Made by a program: the position numbers and the translations under genes. The notes under the pieces were generated by a model that had not been told where the DNA came from, did not search any database, and saw nothing but the letters and a program-made list of their open reading frames with translations. Source: Mesorhizobium sp. NZP2298 (GTDB taxonomy: Bacteria; Pseudomonadota; Alphaproteobacteria; Rhizobiales; Rhizobiaceae). Taken from it: a stretch of 64,000 nt of DNA. Positions 36,528 through 45,498 of this stretch are shown piece after piece. The first letter of the stretch is position 1, and every line of letters begins with the position of its first letter. The stretch lies in contig NZ_CP033365.1 of NCBI RefSeq assembly GCF_013170825.1, forward strand, positions 4,724,001-4,788,000, written 5' to 3'.

Positions 36528-37907
36528 ATGCGCGACCTGGAAATTTCCAATCAGGAACTATCGGATCTTGCGGAAGAAGCCTTGGATCTGGCCAAAAACT
36601 ATTGGGCGTCCGTCGAGGAACGTCGGGCGTACCCCTCGACCAGCGGCAAGAATACGACTGAACTCTTCTCGCGGCCTTGGGCGGAGAATGCGCGTGGCCG
36701 GGACGTCCTCCAGGACTTCAAGTCGATCGCAGAGCATGCGCGGCCTGCAACCGGCAGATTCTTTGGTTACGTCCTCGGCTCAGGCGAACCAATCGGCGTC
36801 CTGGGCGAATTGCTGGCCGCGGTGCTCAATCAGAATGTGACGTCGTGGCGGTCGGCGCCGGCGGCGACGTCGATCGAACGCACCGCTGTTGGATGGTTGG
36901 CGGAAGCCGTCGGCTGCGCGGGATTTACCGGCAGCCTGTGCGGTGGCGGCTCGATGGCCAACCTCATGGCGCTGGCGATGGCGCGGGAAGCGAAGCTGCC
37001 AGCCAACGAAACAGGCGCACGACCCTGCGTGATCTATGCTTCCGAACAAGTGCACATGTCGATTCCAAAGGCCGTCGCGCTCTTGGGCATAGGCAGAAAA
37101 AATCTTCGCCTGATCCCTGTCGACGATAAATTCAGGATGCGCCCGGATGCCCTCCAGGCGGCAATAGCCGCCGACCGCGAGGCCGGCAACACGCCAATCG
37201 CCATCGTGGCCACGGTCGGGACCATCGTCTCCGGCGCGATCGATCCCCTCCCCGAAATTGCCGACATCGCCCGAAGAGAGGCCCTGTGGATGCACGTCGA
37301 CGGTGCCTATGGGGGACTGGCGGCTCTGGCGGTTCCGGAAAAATTCCAGGGATTGTCCTTGGCGGATTCACTGTCGCTCGACGCACACAAATGGCTCTAT
37401 CAACCACTCGATTGCGGCTGCCTGCTCAATCGCCATCCAGACATCGCGCGCAGGACGTTCTCGCACAGCGACGATTACGTGAGGGTACTGAGCGAAGACC
37501 CCACGGAAGCATTTGCCTTCTTTGAGGAGTCGATCGAGCTCTCGCGACGCTTCCGCGCGCTGAAGCTCTGGATGTCGCTGCAATATCACGGACGCAGTGC
37601 CTATCGCGAAGCCATTGCGCGCGATCTCCACCATGCGCAAATGCTGGCTCAGACAATCGCAACGAGGCCTGAATTGGAACAGGTTGCGCCGGTATCGCTG
37701 AGCGCGGTCTGTTTTCGCCACCGCTCGAAGGACAATGAAGCGATCCTGCGCCGCGTGATTGCGCGCGGTCGCGTGTATCTGTCAAATGCCTCGATCAACG
37801 GCCAGTTCGCGCTGCGGGCGTGTTTCGTCAATCACCGAACGACGCCAGATGCCGTACGGGCCATTGTTTCCGAAGTCATTGCCGCCGCTGACGAGCTCAA
37901 TCACTGA
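36528..37907 (+). CDS. PLP-dependent group II decarboxylase
   Basis: 459 residues, start ATG 36528 after TGAGG. Aspartate-aminotransferase-fold decarboxylase of the aromatic/glutamate group: HVDGAYGGLAALA (cofactor Asp) and the Schiff-base Lys in SLDAHKWLYQPLDCG. Decarboxylates an aromatic or acidic amino acid to an amine. Its end overlaps the convergent FAD oxidase by 11 bp. The substrate cannot be told apart between aromatic amino acids and others. Confidence 0.88.
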   Translation: MRDLEISNQELSDLAEEALDLAKNYWASVEERRAYPSTSGKNTTELFSRPWAENARGRDVLQDFKSIAEHARPATGRFFGYVLGSGEPIGVLGELLAAVLNQNVTSWRSAPAATSIERTAVGWLAEAVGCAGFTGSLCGGGSMANLMALAMAREAKLPANETGARPCVIYASEQVHMSIPKAVALLGIGRKNLRLIPVDDKFRMRPDALQAAIAADREAGNTPIAIVATVGTIVSGAIDPLPEIADIARREALWMHVDGAYGGLAALAVPEKFQGLSLADSLSLDAHKWLYQPLDCGCLLNRHPDIARRTFSHSDDYVRVLSEDPTEAFAFFEESIELSRRFRALKLWMSLQYHGRSAYREAIARDLHHAQMLAQTIATRPELEQVAPVSLSAVCFRHRSKDNEAILRRVIARGRVYLSNASINGQFALRACFVNHRTTPDAVRAIVSEVIAAADELNH

Positions 37908-39033
37908 GCCGTCGCACGTCTTCGGCCTGGCTTGCCACCTCCGCCCGCAACCAGCGCTTCAGCCCCGCGACATCGCCATCCCCGACAGCAGCCGCAACGC
38001 GCCGACCGACCGCCGCCCCGAACTTATAGCCGTGACCTGAGCAAGCCGAGACGACAAGGCACCTGCCCTTCTCATGGGCGAGAAATTTCTCGTCCTCGGT
38101 GAAAGTGTAGGCGCAGGTGACGACCTCGGTCACCTCATACTCCTCGATGCGGGCGATCGGCGGCGAAAACAGGTTGCGGATCGCCTCGCCCTCGCCCGGC
38201 ACCGGCTCACGATTCCAGTCGGCGTCGCTGGTCGGTACCCGGTGCAGACCTGACCCGAATTTCATGCCGGCGCCGCCGGAGGGCGGGATTACGTAGCCAT
38301 CGACAGCGCCGCCGACGTCGAGGACGACGGGTGCCGCCTCCCAGGCTGCCTTCAGGTCGACCGGCGGTTCGACATAGGCAAGGGCTGTTCGATAGGTCTT
38401 CAGTTCGCCGCCCAGCTCCGGGAAAAGTTTCAGAACCCAAGCGCCGGCCGTAACGACGATGCGGTCGGCCTGCATGGTTTCGCGGCTTTCGAGCACGACA
38501 TGACCGGCCTCGGAGTCGATCGCGGTGACCTTGCTCTTCTCGTAGACATTGGCGCCGTTGGCACGCAACCAGCTTGCCAATTCCGCCGCGATCTTGCGGC
38601 AGTGGAGCGCGCCGCCTTCCGGCGAGTAGTAGGCATAACGGAACGAGCCTGGCTCAAGGAAAGGCCAACGCTTGACCGCGGCGTCGGGCTCGAACAGTTC
38701 GAAGGGAAAATTCCCTTCTTCCAGGCCCTGGCGGTATTCCTCGGCCTCGTCACCGGGCTCGCGCGAAAAGCAGACGAAGCCGCGCGCATCAAGATGACTT
38801 TCGCCGAGATCGGCCCACATCTCGTCCCAGGCTTCATAGGCCTCTGTGATCAGCCGGCCGTAGCCGGTTCCGGCCCGATAGGCGCGACGGATGATGCGGT
38901 GATGGTCGCCCGACGCGGCCAGCGGATTGGGGATCGGTCCCTGCTCGACGATCGACACGCTGTGGCCCGCCTTGACCAGGGACCACGCCGTGGAGAGACC
39001 GGCGATACCCGCACCAACGACAATCACATTCAT
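37897..39033 (-). CDS. FAD-dependent oxidoreductase (DAO/sarcosine oxidase-like)
   Basis: 378 residues. FAD site VVGAGIAGLSTAWSL at the N-terminus, a substrate domain in the middle and ACSGHGYKFGAAVG near the C-terminus, the site of covalent flavin or substrate binding in monomeric sarcosine oxidases. Oxidises an N-methyl or primary amine and makes H2O2. Convergent with the decarboxylase, so a shared amine pathway is possible but unproven. Confidence 0.88.
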   Translation of the reverse strand: MNVIVVGAGIAGLSTAWSLVKAGHSVSIVEQGPIPNPLAASGDHHRIIRRAYRAGTGYGRLITEAYEAWDEMWADLGESHLDARGFVCFSREPGDEAEEYRQGLEEGNFPFELFEPDAAVKRWPFLEPGSFRYAYYSPEGGALHCRKIAAELASWLRANGANVYEKSKVTAIDSEAGHVVLESRETMQADRIVVTAGAWVLKLFPELGGELKTYRTALAYVEPPVDLKAAWEAAPVVLDVGGAVDGYVIPPSGGAGMKFGSGLHRVPTSDADWNREPVPGEGEAIRNLFSPPIARIEEYEVTEVVTCAYTFTEDEKFLAHEKGRCLVVSACSGHGYKFGAAVGRRVAAAVGDGDVAGLKRWLRAEVASQAEDVRRLSD

Positions 39034-39137
39034 CCGCTCAGACCTTCCGCAGCCGCTTCGGCTGGCTCAATTCATGGGTTGTCGCGCGCCAACATACGGT
39101 CTGGAACGAGGCTGGCAAGCCGCGCTATGGGTCTGGC

Positions 39138-40388
39138 ATGACCAAATTGACGCTGCCCTACATCGCCTTTGATCCAGCCACACGCCAACTGAGGCTCGAC
39201 CCGCACGAGCCGGCTTTCTTCCTGAATCCGTACGAGGCCTATGCGTTCCTGCACGGCGGATCGAATGCGTTCTACTGGGAAGAGTTCGGCTTCAGGTGCT
39301 TCGGCGGCTTCGACGATGTCAACCGGCTGCTGCGCGATCGCCGTTTCGGCCGCAAGAACCCGGCCGGCATTCCCGACAGCCGCGGCGTCGGCCAGGACCG
39401 AAGCCATCTCACGGCATTCGACGGCATCGAAGCCAATTCGATGCTGGAGCTGGAACCGCCGGTGCACACGCGGCTGAGGACGCTGGTCAACCGGGCCTTT
39501 GTCTCGCGCCAGGTCGAACGGCTGCGACCGCGGGTCGAGGCACTTGCCAACGAGCTGATCGACCGTTTTGATCCGACTGGTCCAGTCGACCTTTTGCCCG
39601 CCTTCGCTTCGCCCCTGCCGATCACCATCATCGCCGAAATGCTCGGCGTGCCGGTCGAGATGGGACCGCAACTGCTCGACTGGTCGCATCAAATGGTCGC
39701 CATGTACATCCATGGCCGCACCCGCGAGACCGAGGAGACGGCCAACCGCGCCGCGCGCGAATTCGCCGATTTCCTGCGCGGCTACGTCACCGAACGACGC
39801 AAGAACCCTGGTGACGATCTGCTTTCGCTGCTGATTTCGGCGCAGGAAGACGGCCAGAGGCTGTCGGAGGACGAGATGGTGTCCTCGGCGATCCTGCTGC
39901 TCAATGCCGGCCACGAGGCGACCGTGCACCAGACCGGCAATGCGGTGCGCTCGATCCTGGCGCAAGGCGGTGACCCCAGCCGCTTCTTCACCTCGTCCGA
40001 AGCGACCGCTGCCACAGTCGAGGAATGCCTGCGCTTCGACGCACCGCTGCACATGTTCACGCGCTACGCCTACCAGGAGATCGAAGTGGCGCCCGGCATC
40101 GTCGTACAGCCGGGCCAGACCATCGGGCTCTTGCTGGGCATGGCCAATCATGACCCGCGCGCCTTTGCCGAACCGCAGGCCTTCCGGCCGGATCGTGCGG
40201 ACCAGAAGAACGTGTCCTTCGGCGCCGGCATTCATTTCTGCATCGGCGCGCCGCTGGCCCGGCTCGAATTGCAGGTGTCGCTGAAGACTTTGTTCGACCG
40301 GCACCCGCGACTGCATCTTGCCGAACAGCCCCGCTTCCGCGACACTTACCACTTCCATGGGCTGGAAACGCTCGCCGTCGGCTTCTGA
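39138..40388 (+). CDS. Cytochrome P450
   Basis: 416 residues, soluble bacterial type. I-helix AGHEATVHQ (an A-G-x-E/D-x-T variant), ExxR in VEECLRF, and heme loop FGAGIHFCIGAPLARLE with the axial Cys. Catalyses O2-dependent hydroxylation with electrons from ferredoxin or flavodoxin. No redox partner gene is adjacent; it starts 104 bp after the divergent FAD oxidase start. Substrate unknown. Confidence 0.93.
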   Translation: MTKLTLPYIAFDPATRQLRLDPHEPAFFLNPYEAYAFLHGGSNAFYWEEFGFRCFGGFDDVNRLLRDRRFGRKNPAGIPDSRGVGQDRSHLTAFDGIEANSMLELEPPVHTRLRTLVNRAFVSRQVERLRPRVEALANELIDRFDPTGPVDLLPAFASPLPITIIAEMLGVPVEMGPQLLDWSHQMVAMYIHGRTRETEETANRAAREFADFLRGYVTERRKNPGDDLLSLLISAQEDGQRLSEDEMVSSAILLLNAGHEATVHQTGNAVRSILAQGGDPSRFFTSSEATAATVEECLRFDAPLHMFTRYAYQEIEVAPGIVVQPGQTIGLLLGMANHDPRAFAEPQAFRPDRADQKNVSFGAGIHFCIGAPLARLELQVSLKTLFDRHPRLHLAEQPRFRDTYHFHGLETLAVGF

Positions 40389-40412
40389 CGATCGCGGGCC
40401 TGGGGCTGCGCG

Positions 40413-41471
40413 ATGAGACTGTTTTGGAGACCGGCGACAGCGTTCGCATTGGCGTTTCTATGCGCCTGCATGGGAGCGGCACGCACCCAGCAACAGCCGG
40501 AAAACATTCCCTGGGAAAACAGCATGGCCATTGCCCAGAAGATGGCGATGAGCCTACTGGAGCGGCAGACCGGGTCGAAGGGCCTGCCGCTGGCATCCTT
40601 CGCCATCGAGGTCGATCTCAACCTCGACGGCTTGCCTGAAATCTTCGCCTACCGCTACGCACCGGGCTGCGACGGCGTCAATTGCGGCAATTTCCTGTTC
40701 GTCCTGGAAGGCGACAGCTATCAGGAAGTTCTCGGCGGCGTTCCCGGAGCGCGGCTGGTGCCGCAAGACAAGATCGCACTCAGCCCCTTCAAACGAAACG
40801 GTTTCTTCGACATCCAGTCCGACAAGATGACGATCGGCTGGGATGGAACGCGCTATATCGATGCTTCGACTTTTCCGGCATCGTCGCTGGCTGGCGCTGC
40901 CTTTGTCGCAGCTTGTCAGAAGAACAAGCTGAGCCAGCAGTCGCAAGAGCAAGTGAGTGCCGCTTGCCAATGCCAGTTCAACCGATTTCAGACGCTCGGT
41001 TTCACACAGGCCGACCTTGATGCCTATACGGCCTCGATGGTTGGCCAGGATTTCAAGTACCCCACGGGCGACAAGGAGAATGCCTGGCTCACCCTCACGA
41101 GAGATGCCCAGGACATCGCCACGGGCTGCGATGTCGCGAGCGGCAAGAGCCAATGGCCGCCGGCCTATTTCAACCATGGCGACCAGCCGCAGCGGAAGCT
41201 GAACTTCAACGGCTTTCTCGACGCCTGCCCGGCTCAGGATTTCATCCTGACCAATCACAAGACCGGCTCGCCCGATCGTGCGCTCAGTCTCTGCGGCTGC
41301 CTTGCCCGCGAGATCCCGACCCATGGCGTCAGCCAGGAAGGGCTCGACCTCCTGGCGCAATATTATCGCGACGAGATATCGGATTCCGATCTCGAAGCGC
41401 AGGACGCCGATCTTCTGACGGCGCACGACAAGGCGTCGGAAGCCTGCCTCAGCCAGTTTCCGGCGAAGTAG
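40413..41471 (+). CDS. Secreted protein with Ca-loop-like motif, unknown
   Basis: 352 residues with an N-terminal hydrophobic signal (FALAFLCACMG; lipidation at a Cys is possible). Residues about 65-80 read EVDLNLDGLPEIF, a D-x-N-x-D-G-x-x-E calcium-loop pattern as in FG-GAP or dockerin repeats. Cysteine pairs AACQCQFNRF and LCGCLAREI suggest repeated small disulfide-stabilised domains. It starts 24 bp after the P450 gene on the same strand. No family assigned. Confidence 0.65.
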   Translation: MRLFWRPATAFALAFLCACMGAARTQQQPENIPWENSMAIAQKMAMSLLERQTGSKGLPLASFAIEVDLNLDGLPEIFAYRYAPGCDGVNCGNFLFVLEGDSYQEVLGGVPGARLVPQDKIALSPFKRNGFFDIQSDKMTIGWDGTRYIDASTFPASSLAGAAFVAACQKNKLSQQSQEQVSAACQCQFNRFQTLGFTQADLDAYTASMVGQDFKYPTGDKENAWLTLTRDAQDIATGCDVASGKSQWPPAYFNHGDQPQRKLNFNGFLDACPAQDFILTNHKTGSPDRALSLCGCLAREIPTHGVSQEGLDLLAQYYRDEISDSDLEAQDADLLTAHDKASEACLSQFPAK

Positions 41472-41505
41472 GTTGCCTTAACATGACATCTGACCGCCGG
41501 AACCG

Positions 41506-42222
41506 ATGACCGCAATGAAATTCGCCTTTCTGGAAGAGCCGCCATTTTGCTTTACCGACGGATCGTCCGAGGTTTCGGGCTGTGACGTCGAGCTTGCGCA
41601 AAGGGTCAGCGGCATGCTGGGTCTCAGGGATTTTACGGCGATCGGAACTGAATTCGCCGAATTGTTGCCAGGACTGGTGAACGGCCGCTGGACCATGACG
41701 ACCGGGCTGTTCGTCTCCGATGAGCGCAGGCAGATTGTCGACTTCACCCGGCCGATCTGGTCTTTGCAGGATGGGTTGCTGGTCATGCAAGGCAATCCGT
41801 GCGGCTTCGACGGCTATCAATCGATTGCGAAAAATCCCACCGCCTTGATCGGCGTCATCACCGATCAGGTCCAGCATCTCACGGCGTTGCGGAATGGCGT
41901 CTCGCCCAACCAGATCAGGCCGTTTGCGACACAGGCGGATGCAGCACGGGCTGTTGCCGACGGCGTGGTGCATGCCTATGCCAGCGTTGCCATGGCGCAC
42001 CGAGGTTATCTGGCGCGGCGACCCGAAATGCCGCTTGGACTTGTCGAGATTGCCGCGGCCGAAAAACAGCCATCGGCCGGTGCATTCGCGATCGCCAAGG
42101 AGAATGCTGGCCTGCTCCAACGCATCGATGATTGCCTCGATGAACTGCTCGGCGGCGACTGGCACCGGCGGATGATGGCCCGATACGAATTTTCAGACAG
42201 CGACATCGATCGCGTCGTCTGA
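41506..42222 (+). CDS. Family 3 solute-binding protein without signal peptide
   Basis: 238 residues with the amino-acid-binding fold of SBP_bac_3: MKFAFLEEPPFCF, GCDVELAQRV, TTGLFVSDERRQIVDFTRPI. The N-terminus begins directly with the first beta strand, with no export signal, so it may stay in the cytoplasm or have lost export. No permease or ATPase gene adjoins. It could be a sensor-like or enzyme-like relative, or a misplaced binding protein. Confidence 0.75.
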   Translation: MTAMKFAFLEEPPFCFTDGSSEVSGCDVELAQRVSGMLGLRDFTAIGTEFAELLPGLVNGRWTMTTGLFVSDERRQIVDFTRPIWSLQDGLLVMQGNPCGFDGYQSIAKNPTALIGVITDQVQHLTALRNGVSPNQIRPFATQADAARAVADGVVHAYASVAMAHRGYLARRPEMPLGLVEIAAAEKQPSAGAFAIAKENAGLLQRIDDCLDELLGGDWHRRMMARYEFSDSDIDRVV

Positions 42223-42232
42223 CCCGGAATGA

Positions 42233-42583
42233 TCACAGCTTGATCACATACTCCTTGCGGGTCGTTTCAAGCACTTCCCAGCTGCCCTTGAAGCCCGGCC
42301 TCAGCACGAAACTGTCGCCGGACTTGACGGTGCGCGCTTCGCCACCGTCTTCCGCGATCACCGAAACGCCGGACAAGATGTGGCAGAACTCCCATTCGTT
42401 ATAGACGATGCGCCATTTGCCCCGGGTCGACTCCCAGATGCCGGCATAGAGGCCATCGTCACGCTCCTCGACATTCCAGGTGCGGAATTTCGGATCGCCC
42501 GAGATCAGCCGATCCGGCGCCGGCGCGCCAGATTCGGGTTCGACGCCGTCAATAGATATTGTCAGGTAATGCGCGGACAGAAT
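42233..42583 (-). CDS. Cupin domain protein
   Basis: About 116 residues with a cupin barrel: EWEFCHILSGVSVIAEDGG and SGDSFVLRPGFKGSWEV. The first motif lacks the usual two-His pair. The start is uncertain: no ATG/GTG/TTG fits, and the longer frame runs into an intergenic repeat. I used an ATT at 42583 that follows GGAGG. Related proteins resemble ethanolamine/ureidoglycine cupins and small regulators; function unknown. Confidence 0.65.
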   Translation of the reverse strand: MLSAHYLTISIDGVEPESGAPAPDRLISGDPKFRTWNVEERDDGLYAGIWESTRGKWRIVYNEWEFCHILSGVSVIAEDGGEARTVKSGDSFVLRPGFKGSWEVLETTRKEYVIKL

Positions 42584-42597
42584 TTGCCTCCATGAAA

Positions 42598-42617
42598 GAG
42601 CCGGCGTATGCCGGCTC
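42598..42617 (-). terminator. Hairpin downstream of the metY-type gene
   Basis: Perfect 8-bp stem GAGCCGGC/GCCGGCTC with a 4-base loop and TTT on the minus strand. It belongs to an intergenic repeat that continues to about 42660 (CCCCTCCCCACAAGGGGGAG). Confidence 0.5.
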
Positions 42618-42672
42618 ACCCCAACCCAGGCGCTGCGCGCCGCCCCTCCCCACAAGGGGGAGGGTAAAAGAA

Positions 42673-43953
42673 TCAAACCTTGGCGAGCGCCTGTTCAAGG
42701 TCGGCGACGATGTCGGTGACGTCCTCGATGCCGATGGAAAGCCGCACCGTGTCCGGGCCGGCGCCGGCCTTGACCTTCTGCTCGTCGGAAAGCTGGCGGT
42801 GCGTGGTCGAAGCCGGATGGATGACCAGCGACTTGGTGTCGCCGACGTTGGCCAGATGCGAGAACAGCTCGAGCGCCTCGACGAATTTGACGCCGGCCTC
42901 ATAACCGCCCTTGAGGCCGAAGGTGAACACGGCGCCTGCGCCAAGCGGCGAGTATTTCTTCTGCAGCGCATTGTTCTTGTCGCTGGGCAGGCCGGGATAG
43001 TTCACCCAAGCGACCTTGGGGTGGTTGGACAGCCAGCCCGCGACCGTGACGGCATTGTCGCAGTGGCGCTGCATGCGTAGCGGCAAGGTTTCGAGGCCGG
43101 TCAGGATGAGGAAGGCGTTGAAAGGCGAGATCGCCGGGCCGAGGTCGCGCAGGCCGAGCACGCGCGCGGCTATGGCGAAAGCGAAATTGCCGAAGGTCTC
43201 GTGCAGGACGAGGCCGCCATATTCGGGGCGCGGTTCCGACAGCATCGGGTACTTGCCCGACTTCGACCAGTCGAAGGTGCCGCCGTCGACAATGACGCCG
43301 CCGATCGAATTGCCATGGCCGCCGATGAACTTGGTCAGCGAGTGGACGACGACGTCCGCGCCATGCTCGATCGGCCGGATCAAATAGGGCGAGGCCAGCG
43401 TGTTGTCGACGATCAGCGGCAGGCCGTGCTTGCGGGCGATGTCGCCGATCTTCTCGATATCGACGAAGGTGCCGCCCGGATTGGCAAGGCTCTCGATGAA
43501 GATCGCCTTGGTCCTGTTGTCGATCTGGCTTTCGAAGGTCGAGATGTCGTTGGTGTCGGCCCAGCGCACTTCCCAGCCATAATTCTTGAAGGCGTGACCG
43601 AACTGGTTGATCGAACCGCCATAAAGCTTGTTCGCGGCGACGAAATTGTCGCCCGGCTGCATCAGATTGTGGAACACGATCACCTGCGCGGCGTGACCGG
43701 ACGCGACCGCAAGGGCAGCCGTGCCGCCTTCGAGTGCGGCGACGCGCTCTTCGAGCACCGCCTGCGTCGGGTTCATGATGCGGGTGTAGATGTTGCCGAA
43801 CGCCTTCAGGCCGAACAGCGAGGCGGCGTGGTCGGCGTCATCGAAGACGAAGGAGGTCGTCTGGTAGATCGGCGTGGCGCGCGCGCCGGTGGCCGGATCG
43901 GGCTTGGCGCCGGCATGGACGGCGAGCGTGTTGAAACCGGGCGTACGGGTCAC
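42673..43953 (-). CDS. O-acetylhomoserine aminocarboxypropyltransferase (sulfhydrylase)
   Basis: 426 residues, Cys/Met-metabolism PLP family. Visible: Schiff-base Lys in VVVHSLTKFIGGHGNSIGG, early QTTSFVFDDADHAASLFGL and ERVAALEGGTAALAVASG. Converts O-acetylhomoserine and sulfide (or methanethiol) to homocysteine or methionine. Often labelled metY or metZ; I leave the symbol open. Single gene. Confidence 0.93.
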   Translation of the reverse strand: MTRTPGFNTLAVHAGAKPDPATGARATPIYQTTSFVFDDADHAASLFGLKAFGNIYTRIMNPTQAVLEERVAALEGGTAALAVASGHAAQVIVFHNLMQPGDNFVAANKLYGGSINQFGHAFKNYGWEVRWADTNDISTFESQIDNRTKAIFIESLANPGGTFVDIEKIGDIARKHGLPLIVDNTLASPYLIRPIEHGADVVVHSLTKFIGGHGNSIGGVIVDGGTFDWSKSGKYPMLSEPRPEYGGLVLHETFGNFAFAIAARVLGLRDLGPAISPFNAFLILTGLETLPLRMQRHCDNAVTVAGWLSNHPKVAWVNYPGLPSDKNNALQKKYSPLGAGAVFTFGLKGGYEAGVKFVEALELFSHLANVGDTKSLVIHPASTTHRQLSDEQKVKAGAGPDTVRLSIGIEDVTDIVADLEQALAKV

Positions 43954-44093
43954 TTAAACCTCCCTTTGAACTTCTCGAATTGGCCGCGCATTCTTGGCGA
44001 AGGCCGCGCATGAATGCAAAGAAGAAAATACCTTTCGGCAAACGATCTGCGATGAACGCGCCAGAAAATACTCTTTCTTCCCGGAAAAATTTT

Positions 44094-44200
44094 GCGCCTA
44101 AGGCACGTCGCGTTTGAAGGAATCCATGCGACGCGCCTTAGGCATCCTTTTTGTGCATGTCGTTATCCCAAAACCGCTGCGCACTTTTGGGCGACATGCA
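44094..44200. repeat. Composite palindromic intergenic repeat (rhizobial mosaic type)
   Basis: Two nested modules: GCCTAAGGCACGTCGC with an inverted near-copy ending GACGCGCCTTAGGC (44096-44143), then GCATGTCG...CCCAAAA against TTTTGGGCGACATGC (44156-44199). It ends one base before the stop of the CoA-binding protein gene and may act as that operon's terminator. I recognise it as a type repeated in Mesorhizobium genomes. Confidence 0.7.
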
Positions 44201-44722
44201 TCATTTCTGGCGCACGCCAAAGCTCTGGAAGCCCTGGCGCATCAGGGGCTTCTTTGATGACAGCACCCCCGAATTGACACCGGTCCAGCCGATCTCGCCG
44301 GACAGCTTGCCGTACTCGATCTTGGGGCAACGGTTCATCACCACCTTGATGCCGGCGGCTTCGGCGCGGGCGGCCGCCTCGTCATGGCGCACGCCAAGCT
44401 GCATCCAGACGACCTTCGGTAATGGATCGAGCTTTAGCACCTCATCGACAATGCCGGGCACCGCGGTTGCGGCGCGAAAAATGTCGACCATGTCGATCGG
44501 TCCCGGAAGGTCGGCCAGCCGGGCATAGGTCATCCGGCCAAGGATCTCCTTGCCTGCTTGGCCGGGATTGATCGGAAATACCGTAAACCCCTTGGCCAGC
44601 AGGTATTTCAGCACGAAATAGCTCGGTCTGACGTCATTGGCCGATGCGCCGACCATGGCGATCGTCTTCACCGAATTGAGGATGCCGCCGATATAGGTGT
44701 TGTCATAGCTATCGTGATTCAT
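44201..44722 (-). CDS. CoA-binding protein (YccU-like)
   Basis: 173 residues with a Rossmann-like CoA-binding domain: IAMVGASANDVRPSYFVLKYLL then VFPINPGQAGKEILG and the late CPKIEY. Binds CoA or a nucleotide; precise role unknown in the family. Last gene of a four-gene overlapping string (45920-46741, 45495, 44719, 44201), with a 4-bp ATGA overlap to the ATPase gene. Confidence 0.85.
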   Translation of the reverse strand: MNHDSYDNTYIGGILNSVKTIAMVGASANDVRPSYFVLKYLLAKGFTVFPINPGQAGKEILGRMTYARLADLPGPIDMVDIFRAATAVPGIVDEVLKLDPLPKVVWMQLGVRHDEAAARAEAAGIKVVMNRCPKIEYGKLSGEIGWTGVNSGVLSSKKPLMRQGFQSFGVRQK

Positions 44723-45498
44723 GCCTCGTCCTCATACAACGCCTCGGCGAGAAAACCATCCGGATCATTGCTGAAATCGCGCAACATGCGGAAGTGGTCG
44801 GTATCCCGGAAGTCGGCGGGCTCCAGCCCGAAACGGCTGATGCGGAACAGTCGCGCGCCGGGACATGCCATCAATAATGGCGAGTGCGTCGCCATGATCA
44901 CTTGCGCGGCGCCCGAGTGGTCCATGCGGCGCAGCATCTTCAGAAGTTCGATCTGGCGCGACGGCGAGAGCGCGCTTTCAGGCTCGTCGAGGATGTAGAT
45001 TCCTTGCCTGCGGCAACGCTCCTCGAAGAAACGGATGAAGCCTTCGCCATGCGACCAGGACAGGAAGTCAGGCGGCGTCCCGCCGGATTCCCTAGCCGCC
45101 TCGTCGAGGTAACGGGCAACGGAATAGAAGGATTCCGCGCGGAAGAACCAACCGGTGGTAACCTTCGGCAGCCAGTGGCAACGAAAATTGTCGGCTAACG
45201 CGGCACCGCTCTTGTCGATGGCGCTGGAGTGGTCGACCGGGCGATAGCCCTTGCCGCCGCCGGCCTCGTCGTAGCCGGCCAAAGCGCCGATCGCCTCGAG
45301 AAGCGTGGATTTGCCGGTGCCGTTCTCGCCGACGATGATTGTGATCGGGGTGTTGAATGCGAGTTCGAACTCGCGGCCGCGAAAGAGCGGCAGGTTCCAG
45401 GGATATCTTTCCCAGTCGGACACCCGCTCCGGATCGAGCAGTATACGCTTGAGATAGGGCGCCTTGAGCCGTGTCAGTTGTTTGCGGTAGGCCATCAA
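44719..45498 (-). CDS. AAA family ATPase, SMC/RecF-like
   Basis: 259 residues. Walker A GENGTGKSTLLE near residue 56, ABC-type signature region (SWSHGEGFIRFFEERCRRQ) and Walker B IYILDEPESALSP, with a following switch His in ATHSP. This is the small 'predicted ATPase' family that is often seen as a stand-alone cytoplasmic protein or paired with nucleases; no partner nuclease is seen. It overlaps both neighbours by 4 bp. Confidence 0.85.
   Translation of the reverse strand: MMAYRKQLTRLKAPYLKRILLDPERVSDWERYPWNLPLFRGREFELAFNTPITIIVGENGTGKSTLLEAIGALAGYDEAGGGKGYRPVDHSSAIDKSGAALADNFRCHWLPKVTTGWFFRAESFYSVARYLDEAARESGGTPPDFLSWSHGEGFIRFFEERCRRQGIYILDEPESALSPSRQIELLKMLRRMDHSGAAQVIMATHSPLLMACPGARLFRISRFGLEPADFRDTDHFRMLRDFSNDPDGFLAEALYEDEA

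Noticed and set aside
44719..45498. Stand-alone defence ATPase (OLD/Gabija-like)
   Set aside because: It lacks a TOPRIM or nuclease domain and a helicase partner; its neighbours are metabolic genes.
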